Virus record (IMG/VR): IMGVR_UViG_3300030117_006606
Coordinates: 1 to 31,078 of that record
Direction: 5' to 3' (one strand)
DNA length: 31,078 nt
From: a virus
In this document: piece by piece, positions 13,540 through 22,865 of the stretch
How positions within the stretch are numbered: the stretch's first letter is position 1
How the letters are laid out: every line of letters begins with the position of its first letter
Notes under the pieces: generated by a model
The model's input: only the letters and a program-made list of their open reading frames with translations
Database searches by the model: none
What the model was told of the DNA's origin: nothing
Position numbers and translations under genes: made by a program

Positions 13540-16500
13540 TATATACCTAATTTCTTGCAATTATCTTTTATCATATTTTCCATAGGCTTATACTTAGGTC
13601 CTTTATCTCTCTTATCTAATCTTCTATTACCTTCTTTTAAAAATGAATTGTATTCAGTAAAGTAAGTTTCAATAACTTTAGGAGATAGTAAGCTGTATTC
13701 TGATTTAGATTTACTTACAGGAGGGAATACTTTTGCTACTTTTTCTTGCACTCCTTCTCTAAACCATCTTTCTAAGAATTTAAATGATGCTGATAATTGA
13801 GCTGTTTCAGATAATTCATTAAATTGTTTGTGATATTTTTCTTTCCACTCTATCATTTGCTCATTTCTATCTATAGTCTGAGGACCTATTTCACCAAAAT
13901 CTTGTAATATCTTATAAAAACTATTAGCCATATTCTTAACATATTTAACACCTTCTATAACCTCACCTCTCAATGCAAGTCTTTTTTCTTCAGATGTAGC
14001 TTCAACTCCTTTTAAATCTCTTTCCATAGCATTTCTAAGCATTTTAGCTTTATGCTCTTTTTCCATAATTTCCATTGTACTTAAATGAGTATTTTCATGC
14101 AATATATTAGATATTCTTACAGGAGTATTCTCATGACCTATTATACCCCATTTAGTAGTATAACCTGTCCACATTTTATAAGGTGCTATAGCTAAATCTT
14201 CTATAGGTGCTGTAACCCCTTCTTTATATTGTATACTTACATTTGGATTATCAACCAAAGCTCCAAAATATTGAGTTCTGTTTTTTGTATAATTAAAATA
14301 ACTCTCTGATTTATCCATAGTATTATCAAGTTTATACCTTATTCCCCACTCACTACCACGAACTACATGTCGAGGCATTTTATGCAATCTTATTAATTGC
14401 TTTAATATTTTCATCTCATCTTCATTAATAGGAGCATTAGCTTTTTTAAATATAGATGATTGTACAGCATTGACACTATAATTCCAATCCTTTAATAATA
14501 AAAACTCAGCATTATCAGCAGCTGCTTGTAATAAGATCCTTAAATACTTATCAAATCTCATTTTTTCACCTTTGAAATTAATTATCTCATCAGGTTGTCT
14601 TAATGTTATTTTATTGCCATCTATAGTAATGCTATCAAAAACTTGTAATAATTGACCATAAACAGATTGCATAGTAGCAACTTCACCGATAGCGTTCTTA
14701 CCAAATGTTAATGCTTCCATTAGATTGAATCTATCATCTAATTTTGATAAGTCAAATTGCTGTTTTTTGTCTGTATATTTATTTAAATTAATAGGATCTG
14801 AATCTAAGTTATTAAAAAACTCTTTATATACAGCTAAAGTATTATCATCTAAAAACTCTATATGCAAAGAATCGCCATCATAATCACCTTCAAATAATGT
14901 GAAAGTATCATATGGATTCATTTCTACTATTAAGTTTCTACTGTGTATAAATTTAACTCTAAATATACCTGCTCCACCAGCATGTGGTATAGGAGTTCTA
15001 CTTACAAAAACATCTACAACATTATTCCTTAACCAAGTATTTATATCTCTATTTGGTAAAGATTTAGCAGCTCTCCAATCAGGTTTACCATTAGCTTTAA
15101 GCATATCATTAGCAATAGCATATTTTTCAAATACTATTTTAGATGCTTCTCTTGACATTCCTATTTCTTTTTTATCTAATCTTCCATCCCAATTAGGAAC
15201 AAATGAGAGCTTTGTACCTTCTGAAAATCCTATAGTTAATGCTTTATTCATAGAACCTGTTTGTAATAACACATTAAGCATAGGCTCTAAAGAAGGGTGT
15301 AACCCACCACCAAGTTTAGCTAATTCTAATACAACAGGATAAAAAGATTCAGTATCAGCATTTGCTAATTTCTGTAAATGTTCTAATACTTTCTTAGGAG
15401 CAGTATCTCCTTGAGCAACAGAATATATCTTTGCAATTTCTATGTTTACTTTCCTTAATATATTATTCTTAAATGCTTCAATAACGCTTGGGTCTGTAAC
15501 ATGATTATACCATTGCATAGGATGCTTTAAATTTTTAGATGCTGTATCATCAAGAGTAATAAAACCAACAGATGAACCAGGTATGGTATGTATTTTATTT
15601 AAATCAAAACCTTGACTTATTTTAGCTTCATCTTTAGTCATTAAAACATCTATAATTTCATTTGTTTCTGAATCTATTATATTGCCATTATTATCAATAC
15701 TAGCTATCATTGATTCACCATCATAAATTTCTAATTTTCTATTAGGTAAATAATGCATATGTTTTACAGCTAATACATTGTCTCCTACCTTATTATATAT
15801 AACAGTTTTAAGTTTACCTACATTTGGATTAGATCCAACAGATTTAGATGCATCTTCAAAGAATGACTTAGATGTTAATGATCCACCATCACCTATATAT
15901 ACAATTTTACCATCTATATTTTGCATAGCTTTTACTTGTCTATCACCTAAAGGCATTCTAAAAGTAACATTTTTAGGATTAAATATTTTAACTTTAATAT
16001 CTCTAAGATTCTTACTAATAGTAACAGGAGTAAATGGTATTTTTAATCTTTTAAATACCTCAGAACCATTAAGCTCTAAGTATTTTGGCAAAACTCTTTT
16101 CATAGCTTCATGAACAGCTATGTTAGATGCTAAAAAATAAGCATCAGGCTTTATTGGATTAGCTCTTTTCATTAAATACTCACCCATAAAGTTTTTGATT
16201 TGCTTTTTGGTAACATAACCATTTTCAAATTCATTGTCCCAATATTCTTGAGCATTTTTAGCTTTATTATAATGTATTTTTCTAACATCTACTAATGCAA
16301 CGCTTGATCTGTCTCCTGCTGAAAAGGCTATAGTTAAATTATTTTTTCTAAGAGCAGTGTTTTGCAACATTCTCATATCAAAAATCATTTTCTTATTAAA
16401 GTCAAACTTGGGATTTAAAAAGTCATATTTAACTCTTGTAGAATAAAGAGTCTCACCAAACATATTAGCAACTTTATTTCCATTAGAGTCTATTAATGCT

Positions 16501-19500
16501 TGACCTGGCTCTGTAACATCTGATTTCCCTACCCAATGGAATAACAATCTATTGTTTTTATCATTCTCAAATAAGGTTACTTTTTCGTATTGATTGTTTT
16601 GGTTATTAGTCCTTTTATTTTCAGGACCTTTTTGCCTAAACCTAATGCCTTTATTGGATACATCAATTTCATAATTATTTCTTTCATTATACTCTCCATT
16701 CTCACTATTAGTTTTTAGTGAACTTTGTATTCTATTGTAATATAATAGCAATCCTCTGTATTGCCTATCAGTTATAAGCTTTTTGCCTGTTTTACTAAAT
16801 ACAGGTCTTTTAGTTATAGGTACAAATGCTTCTTCTATAAATCCTTCAAATGTAGCAGCTCTCGATGCTCTATTGTTTAATGATGCCATTTGAGATGATT
16901 CTATTAATATACCTAATTCATGAAAATAAGTTAGATTTCCTAAATTAACAGCTCTTTCATCACTACCTTTCTTGCTTACTATTTCATCAAGACCTTCTTC
17001 TACTCCATCCATAAAGTCTATTACAGCACTCTGTACGTCTTCTGAGTCCATAAAGACATCTAATGCTTTACCTTTTGCTGTTTTCTTTAATTCATAAGAA
17101 GGATCTTTTTTAACTTCATTTCTATACCATTCTTGAAGGTATTCATGCAGTTCTAAAGGCAATGCATCTAGCATAGCTAATCTAAAGTGGTCTATATTGG
17201 CTTCCGAAGAAATTTCTTTTGATAAAGACTTTAAATGCTTCCATGCAGACTTTATAACTCTATTAGTTTCTAATTTAGAACCAGTTACTCTTACATTCCC
17301 TATTTCTTCTTCGAATCTTCCAACTGTGAGCTTAGAGATTGCAGACTCGCTTCCTCCTGAGAATTGTTGTAAAGACCTTCTTGAAGTCTGAAGTTTGCGA
17401 ATCTCTGTGACTGTTCTATCCATTCTTTTGTAGATTTGTTTGAGTTCGCTTTGTATCTTTCCGATTTGACCTTCTTGACTTTGGTACCAAGCATAAATTT
17501 TATCCTCCAATTTGTTTAATTCTTTGTGAGTGAATAATGAATATAATCTTGCTATTTCATATGAATGTTCTGTATCATGACCCCTACCTTTTCTATGAGC
17601 ATATTCATGTATAAGAGTATGCACCATAGCAGAGGCTTTTACTCTATTTAAATCTTTCTTCTGTATATTTGATTCTTTAAGATAAACATTAGTTCTCCAC
17701 ATATCATATACTACAAGGTCTACATTAGCATAGTTTTTCCTTTTAACGCCTTCTTTAGCTTCTAATCTAGTGTGTATGCGACCTTCAGCACTATTATTAA
17801 CTATAGATTCAATTTCTTTAGCAGCTTCTGATGGACTTAAATATTCAACACCATAATTAAAAACAAAATGATGATTATATAATCCATGTAGTGTCTTTAA
17901 ATCCTCTTTAGATTTTTCATCATAAATAATTTGCCATTTGTCGTTTTGATCAGAATATCTAAATTCTACATTATCTATCTTAAAATATCTATCTACAGCT
18001 TTTGGATAATCTGATTTAGAATCTTCTTTAACCCATTTCATTAAAGCTCTATCTATTTCAAATGGATTAATTGCTAAAAACTCTGGTAGTCCTAAATCTG
18101 TATTAGTTCTAAATCCTAATAATCCTTTTTCAGCAGTAAAACCTACATTCTTTCCTTCTTCTCCAAAGCCTTCAAGCATAGACCTAAAGTCATTTAACCA
18201 CAAAGAAGCAGATTCCATTACATTTTTATTGCTATCTAATAAATCAAATACATCAGAATATAAATCTAAATGCTCTGAAGCTGATAATCCTTCTTTAATA
18301 GGTATTATAAATCTAACACCACCATAATTCCTTGTATTGTTTAATACTTCTTCAAACTCATTTAAATTAGAAGACCAAAACTCATCATTTAAAGTTTTTA
18401 TTCTTTCTCTTATCGCATTATCAATTTCATCATATATAGAGCTTCTAATATTAGTTCTATTATTTAAAAATGGATAATTCTTATCAGATGTTAAAGGAGT
18501 CTTCTTAAAGTTAATAAATATTTTAAAATTAGATTCTCTACCCTTTAATCCATACCCTTTAAATTTATCTTTTGATAGTTTATGTAATGGCAATCCTTTA
18601 TTTAATAGCATAGTATTTATAGGATATTGACCTCCCCATGCATATGTATTTGGATTATCATCTTTAACAAAATGTATTTCAACTTGAGAGCCATTACTTT
18701 CAATATTTATGCTATCATGAACTATATCATCTATTTGTATAGGTTTTAAAGTATGCTCTTCAGAAGTATCTTGATAAGTATTAAGGGATATGTTGAATTT
18801 TATTTTTAAATCTTTCTTAATAGTTTTTATATGATTCTTAACAGCTCTCTTTATATCGTATACATCTATTTCATTTAAATATAATTGTATTGTAGTTCCA
18901 TTATGCTTTTTAAACCTATCTTGTGAAGACACATTTATAGGAAATGAACCAGTCACTAATTCTTCATTTGTTACAAAAAGCGAAGTATTTAACCCATCTT
19001 TAGCTGTATTGATAGAAACTCTTTCAGGAAATAATAAAAACCCTGCTTTAGCTCTACCATAACCACCAGCAGATTTTTCATCTTTACTACCTACATTACC
19101 ATAAACAAGCATATGTTTTTTAAATTCATCAGGAGTCATCCCTGAACCATTATCAACAACAGTTATTACAAACCCACCATAAGTATCAGATTTAGTTATT
19201 TTTATACTTATCTCAGTAGAACCAGCGTCTATTGAATTTTGTAGCAACTCATTAATTATAACTTCATTAGGTCTATTGCCTAATATGTCTTTCTTAGCTG
19301 TTTCAAGTATTTGGTCTTTATTGATTTCTAATTTTACTTGCTGAGTTTCTTTCTTTGAATTTAATCTCCACTCACTAATAGTTTTAGGTTGAAGCTCACC
19401 TATTAATACACCAATGTTTCGCTCTTGTTCTTTCCAATGATTTTGACTATAAGGACCTCCTTTACTCTTTATCAGTTTAGCTTTTAAGTTAGCATCTTTA

Positions 19501-22500
19501 ATAGCTTGTTTTAGATTTGCATTTGTACCAAGATACCAACCTGTTTTTGAATCTACTATACGATAAAAGATTCGGTCTTTTTCTCCTATTATTTTTGCTA
19601 CAAAAAATTCTCTATCAGGAAAGGATTTAATAGCACCTTTCTTTAAAGGCTTTCCACTAACTTCATATATATATTCTCTAGTAGCAAATGGATGATCAAT
19701 GTCTTTTAAAAGTTCAGATTCAACTGCAAAGAAAGTTTTATAACCTTTTTCATGCTTAAAATCTTTAGGTAATCTATTGCTTTCATGCAAAAGAGTATTA
19801 GGCATTGTTTGTAAATCACCTATTTTTAAACTTTTATCAAACATACTCAATTGCTGAGTTTTTGTAACCCACCAATCTTTACCTTTATATTCTGTTAACT
19901 TTTCTTTACCTGATATAATCTTGCTCATGTGAACACGAGGTACACCATATTCATCTACAATTTTCTTACCCTTGCCTACTACAACAAAACCCATCTTTTT
20001 CCAAAAATTAACAGTATTCTCAGTAGGTTTAGCTTTTATATTAATCCTATCCTTATTTTGAAGCTTGAATATTTTTTCTATCTTTTTATATGTAGATGAA
20101 CCTAAGCCTTTGCCTCTTAAATCTTTTTTAACTTCTATATTCCCTATTCTACCAGGATCTTTTTGATGCCAATCAACGGTTAATTTTTCATCTTGTATAT
20201 CTTTTTCTATTTCAAATGCTAATTCATCTATTTCTTTTTGATTCTTTTTGCTAATATCTTTTGCAAATGGATCAGGTAAAGGTCTAGACTCAATTAAAGG
20301 ATCTTTTAATTTTCTTCTTTTAAGCTCTTCTTTATACCTTTTTAACCTTCCTTCTTGGACAATTTTATCTACTTTTTTAAGATTACCCTTAGATAACTTA
20401 TCTGATATTAATTTTATTTGGCTTCTAAGAGTATACTCATCCATCTTCTCCATTTTTTCTTTAGCTATTTTAGCAGCAGCTTCAGGACTTATAGTTTCAA
20501 CAGAAGGAGTTGTAGGATCATCATATTCTTCCATGGTTTTTTCATCAGGAATAATACTCTTAGGTTCAACTTTAGTAGTTGTAGTAGGAATTGTAGTTTC
20601 TTTTGAAAAACTTATACCTTTTTTATTTGCAACATCAGACAATTTAGACAATCTGCCTTTAGCAACAGCAATACCCATTTTATCTTTATTTTTTTCAGAT
20701 TCAGATAATCTATTAGACCAATAATTATAAACAGAATTTAAATCTTGATTGTTTAATTTATCATAAGTAGCTACAGTCACTTTGCTTAAATCTTTAGGTA
20801 GTTTACTTTTCTTAGTCTCTAATAACTTTTTAATCTTATTTTCATCATAGTTAGAGTTCCTAGAAACTTCATTTATAAAATCATCTTTATTTATCCCTGC
20901 GCTTTTTAATGCTTCTTCACCCCTACTCTCTAATATAGATTCTATATATTTAGGATTTTTTAATACATCATAATTTTCAATAATACTATTCTCAACATCA
21001 GCTTCAGTTTCGTTTCTAAATTTAAGACCCATTAAAGCTCTTAATGCAACATCTTGATATTGGTCACTATCTTCTACTATATTACCATCAATAGCTTTTT
21101 TCTCATTCTTATTTTTTATATCTTTTAAGCTATTTATAAAATTCTTCTTATTAGATGCACTTTGATTAGCTTCATTTTTTTGATCAAGATTAAAGGATTC
21201 ACTATCTAATGTATTTCCATCTTTATCATATATATTAACTTCAAAACCACTTCCATCTTTTTTACCCTCCACTTTAACATCAGCATCTAAAAAGTTTCTA
21301 TGGTTATTTAATTTAATAGTATCATAAGCATCTGTTATGCTATTCTCTAATGCACGAGCAGCAATCAAAGCATCATTTTGATTTGAAAATTCAGTTTGCC
21401 TTCCATCAGATACATCTTTTGTATATTTTACTAATCCTTCACTATCACTATAGTAAAGATTCCATAATTTATTTTCTTTATTTTTTCTTACTACAAACTC
21501 ACCTACGCCAGGACCTGAAATTATTTTACTAAAATTATTTAATCTATCAGTAAGCCCTGTTTTGTCCATAAACACACCCAATGAAGACGTTGATGCACCC
21601 ATACTAAAGCCACCAACAGCAGATTCAATAGCCTCATCCATATCATATACTTCAGAAAAAGATTCATCCTTATAACCCATAGGTAATAAAGTTTGGTTAG
21701 CAATTTGCCATGTATACTGAGACAATTCTTCAAAAGCTTCACCACCAGCATTAGTAAGTATTTTATAATAAGGTTTACCACCTCTTATTAATCTACTAGA
21801 TTCTCCTATTTTAGGAATCCTTCTAATACCATTATCTATTTTATTAACTATTCTTCCCCAAACTCCACGAGTCATAGCTTGATCACCACCAAAAGATTCC
21901 CAAACTTTAGGAACCCTTCCACCTTCTAACCATTGAGCCCCTATACCTGTAAGAACAGCAGCTCCTATAGCAGCATCAGCAGCTTCATTCGCAGGTAATC
22001 CTAGTTTAAATACAGTCTTATTCTCTCTATCTATTCTATAATTATCTTTTATATATTGATTTATTTGAGAAGATAATTGACTTTCTACAAGATCAGGATT
22101 CATTTCAAGCAAACTATCTTTATAAAGATTCATTTCGTTATTAAATGTATCTATTCCTATTTCCTTCTCTTGCATAAGGTATTGTGCGCCCTCGTTTAGC
22201 TCACTAGCACCTTCTAGCATTCCTGTCATTCCTCTTACTGTATAAGCAGCTAATACAGGATTTCTTGTTAATAAACCAACGCCTGCACCTGTACCATAAG
22301 CTAATAACATTGATGGTAACCCATTAGCAAATGCTCTATATAATACATCAGGTTTATGCCAATTTTCAGTAAAAGGAGTTTCTTGTACCCATGCTTTATA
22401 ACCAGCATATATAGGGTCATTTTTAATTAAATCTTTTTCATATTGAACAGCATCTTCTATTGCTGCATTAGCCCAGTCATCTAAAGGTTTTATAGCTGAA

Positions 22501-22859
22501 CTATCATACATTTCTTTCCGTATTTCATCTGTAGTTTTTTCAGGACTTTCCTTCTTCTCTTGAGCAATAAGAAGATTAGTCATAGTTTCTTTAGTACCTA
22601 ATGGATCCATGTCAAACAAACTTACAACACCCTTAGCTGCAAATGATGGAACCCAATCCCTAATTTGCCTTCCTAAATCTTTAAACGGTTGAGTAGTTTT
22701 AGTTAATAAACCTGGTTCAGGTGGTAAGTATTTTGTTAAGTCAGTTTCTTCTTCTATTACTGTAAACAACTCATCATCAGTATATGTATTATATTGACGA
22801 CCTGTTGCATCCCTAAAATCTCTAAGCAATTGACTTTTAGTTAATATATTTTGAGACAT
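13539..22859 (-). CDS. Giant virion protein with two-barrel RNA polymerase
   Basis: 3106 aa. In order: a phage-virion-like N-terminus (DELFTVIEEETDLTKYL); hydrophobic Gly/Ala segments near 175-215, 295-310 and 400-420; a GNAT motif LRGKGLG (R915) with NFWKKMGF; a GHKL ATPase with NELLQNSIDAG (E1204, N1208), DNGSGM (D1236) and GGYGRAKAGF; a zincin HEYAHRKGRGH (H1751, E1752, H1755, H1761); a coiled coil near 1800; then an RNA polymerase core. The core has a first barrel with IGDGGSLTS (D2324) and candidate lysines K2349/K2351 and K2366. The second barrel resembles RNAP beta' (VPNWDGRLDKKEIGMS at 2554-2569, SRTPIPHAGG from S2620) and ends in the metal-binding DYDGD (2659-2663). No ribosome site precedes the ATG, which lies 6 bases after the previous stop. 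Polymerase fold: confident; virion packaging: inferred from context. Confidence 0.85.
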   Translation of the reverse strand: MSQNILTKSQLLRDFRDATGRQYNTYTDDELFTVIEEETDLTKYLPPEPGLLTKTTQPFKDLGRQIRDWVPSFAAKGVVSLFDMDPLGTKETMTNLLIAQEKKESPEKTTDEIRKEMYDSSAIKPLDDWANAAIEDAVQYEKDLIKNDPIYAGYKAWVQETPFTENWHKPDVLYRAFANGLPSMLLAYGTGAGVGLLTRNPVLAAYTVRGMTGMLEGASELNEGAQYLMQEKEIGIDTFNNEMNLYKDSLLEMNPDLVESQLSSQINQYIKDNYRIDRENKTVFKLGLPANEAADAAIGAAVLTGIGAQWLEGGRVPKVWESFGGDQAMTRGVWGRIVNKIDNGIRRIPKIGESSRLIRGGKPYYKILTNAGGEAFEELSQYTWQIANQTLLPMGYKDESFSEVYDMDEAIESAVGGFSMGASTSSLGVFMDKTGLTDRLNNFSKIISGPGVGEFVVRKNKENKLWNLYYSDSEGLVKYTKDVSDGRQTEFSNQNDALIAARALENSITDAYDTIKLNNHRNFLDADVKVEGKKDGSGFEVNIYDKDGNTLDSESFNLDQKNEANQSASNKKNFINSLKDIKNKNEKKAIDGNIVEDSDQYQDVALRALMGLKFRNETEADVENSIIENYDVLKNPKYIESILESRGEEALKSAGINKDDFINEVSRNSNYDENKIKKLLETKKSKLPKDLSKVTVATYDKLNNQDLNSVYNYWSNRLSESEKNKDKMGIAVAKGRLSKLSDVANKKGISFSKETTIPTTTTKVEPKSIIPDEKTMEEYDDPTTPSVETISPEAAAKIAKEKMEKMDEYTLRSQIKLISDKLSKGNLKKVDKIVQEGRLKRYKEELKRRKLKDPLIESRPLPDPFAKDISKKNQKEIDELAFEIEKDIQDEKLTVDWHQKDPGRIGNIEVKKDLRGKGLGSSTYKKIEKIFKLQNKDRINIKAKPTENTVNFWKKMGFVVVGKGKKIVDEYGVPRVHMSKIISGKEKLTEYKGKDWWVTKTQQLSMFDKSLKIGDLQTMPNTLLHESNRLPKDFKHEKGYKTFFAVESELLKDIDHPFATREYIYEVSGKPLKKGAIKSFPDREFFVAKIIGEKDRIFYRIVDSKTGWYLGTNANLKQAIKDANLKAKLIKSKGGPYSQNHWKEQERNIGVLIGELQPKTISEWRLNSKKETQQVKLEINKDQILETAKKDILGNRPNEVIINELLQNSIDAGSTEISIKITKSDTYGGFVITVVDNGSGMTPDEFKKHMLVYGNVGSKDEKSAGGYGRAKAGFLLFPERVSINTAKDGLNTSLFVTNEELVTGSFPINVSSQDRFKKHNGTTIQLYLNEIDVYDIKRAVKNHIKTIKKDLKIKFNISLNTYQDTSEEHTLKPIQIDDIVHDSINIESNGSQVEIHFVKDDNPNTYAWGGQYPINTMLLNKGLPLHKLSKDKFKGYGLKGRESNFKIFINFKKTPLTSDKNYPFLNNRTNIRSSIYDEIDNAIRERIKTLNDEFWSSNLNEFEEVLNNTRNYGGVRFIIPIKEGLSASEHLDLYSDVFDLLDSNKNVMESASLWLNDFRSMLEGFGEEGKNVGFTAEKGLLGFRTNTDLGLPEFLAINPFEIDRALMKWVKEDSKSDYPKAVDRYFKIDNVEFRYSDQNDKWQIIYDEKSKEDLKTLHGLYNHHFVFNYGVEYLSPSEAAKEIESIVNNSAEGRIHTRLEAKEGVKRKNYANVDLVVYDMWRTNVYLKESNIQKKDLNRVKASAMVHTLIHEYAHRKGRGHDTEHSYEIARLYSLFTHKELNKLEDKIYAWYQSQEGQIGKIQSELKQIYKRMDRTVTEIRKLQTSRRSLQQFSGGSESAISKLTVGRFEEEIGNVRVTGSKLETNRVIKSAWKHLKSLSKEISSEANIDHFRLAMLDALPLELHEYLQEWYRNEVKKDPSYELKKTAKGKALDVFMDSEDVQSAVIDFMDGVEEGLDEIVSKKGSDERAVNLGNLTYFHELGILIESSQMASLNNRASRAATFEGFIEEAFVPITKRPVFSKTGKKLITDRQYRGLLLYYNRIQSSLKTNSENGEYNERNNYEIDVSNKGIRFRQKGPENKRTNNQNNQYEKVTLFENDKNNRLLFHWVGKSDVTEPGQALIDSNGNKVANMFGETLYSTRVKYDFLNPKFDFNKKMIFDMRMLQNTALRKNNLTIAFSAGDRSSVALVDVRKIHYNKAKNAQEYWDNEFENGYVTKKQIKNFMGEYLMKRANPIKPDAYFLASNIAVHEAMKRVLPKYLELNGSEVFKRLKIPFTPVTISKNLRDIKVKIFNPKNVTFRMPLGDRQVKAMQNIDGKIVYIGDGGSLTSKSFFEDASKSVGSNPNVGKLKTVIYNKVGDNVLAVKHMHYLPNRKLEIYDGESMIASIDNNGNIIDSETNEIIDVLMTKDEAKISQGFDLNKIHTIPGSSVGFITLDDTASKNLKHPMQWYNHVTDPSVIEAFKNNILRKVNIEIAKIYSVAQGDTAPKKVLEHLQKLANADTESFYPVVLELAKLGGGLHPSLEPMLNVLLQTGSMNKALTIGFSEGTKLSFVPNWDGRLDKKEIGMSREASKIVFEKYAIANDMLKANGKPDWRAAKSLPNRDINTWLRNNVVDVFVSRTPIPHAGGAGIFRVKFIHSRNLIVEMNPYDTFTLFEGDYDGDSLHIEFLDDNTLAVYKEFFNNLDSDPINLNKYTDKKQQFDLSKLDDRFNLMEALTFGKNAIGEVATMQSVYGQLLQVFDSITIDGNKITLRQPDEIINFKGEKMRFDKYLRILLQAAADNAEFLLLKDWNYSVNAVQSSIFKKANAPINEDEMKILKQLIRLHKMPRHVVRGSEWGIRYKLDNTMDKSESYFNYTKNRTQYFGALVDNPNVSIQYKEGVTAPIEDLAIAPYKMWTGYTTKWGIIGHENTPVRISNILHENTHLSTMEIMEKEHKAKMLRNAMERDLKGVEATSEEKRLALRGEVIEGVKYVKNMANSFYKILQDFGEIGPQTIDRNEQMIEWKEKYHKQFNELSETAQLSASFKFLERWFREGVQEKVAKVFPPVSKSKSEYSLLSPKVIETYFTEYNSFLKEGNRRLDKRDKGPKYKPMENMIKDNCKKLGI

Positions 22860-22865
22860 ATTTTA

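Noticed and set aside
14899-15342. Rightward open frame of 147 codons opposite the giant gene
   Set aside because: It mirrors conserved polymerase-domain codons of the leftward gene, lacks a ribosome site and has a low-complexity, leucine/serine-rich product typical of an antisense shadow. The same applies to rightward frames at 15778-16113 and 20248-20724.
13539-22859. N4-type (T7-like) single-subunit virion RNA polymerase
   Set aside because: The size and position fit, but the visible motifs (DYDGD, beta'-like barrel) belong to the two-barrel fold, not to the T7/N4 right-hand fold.
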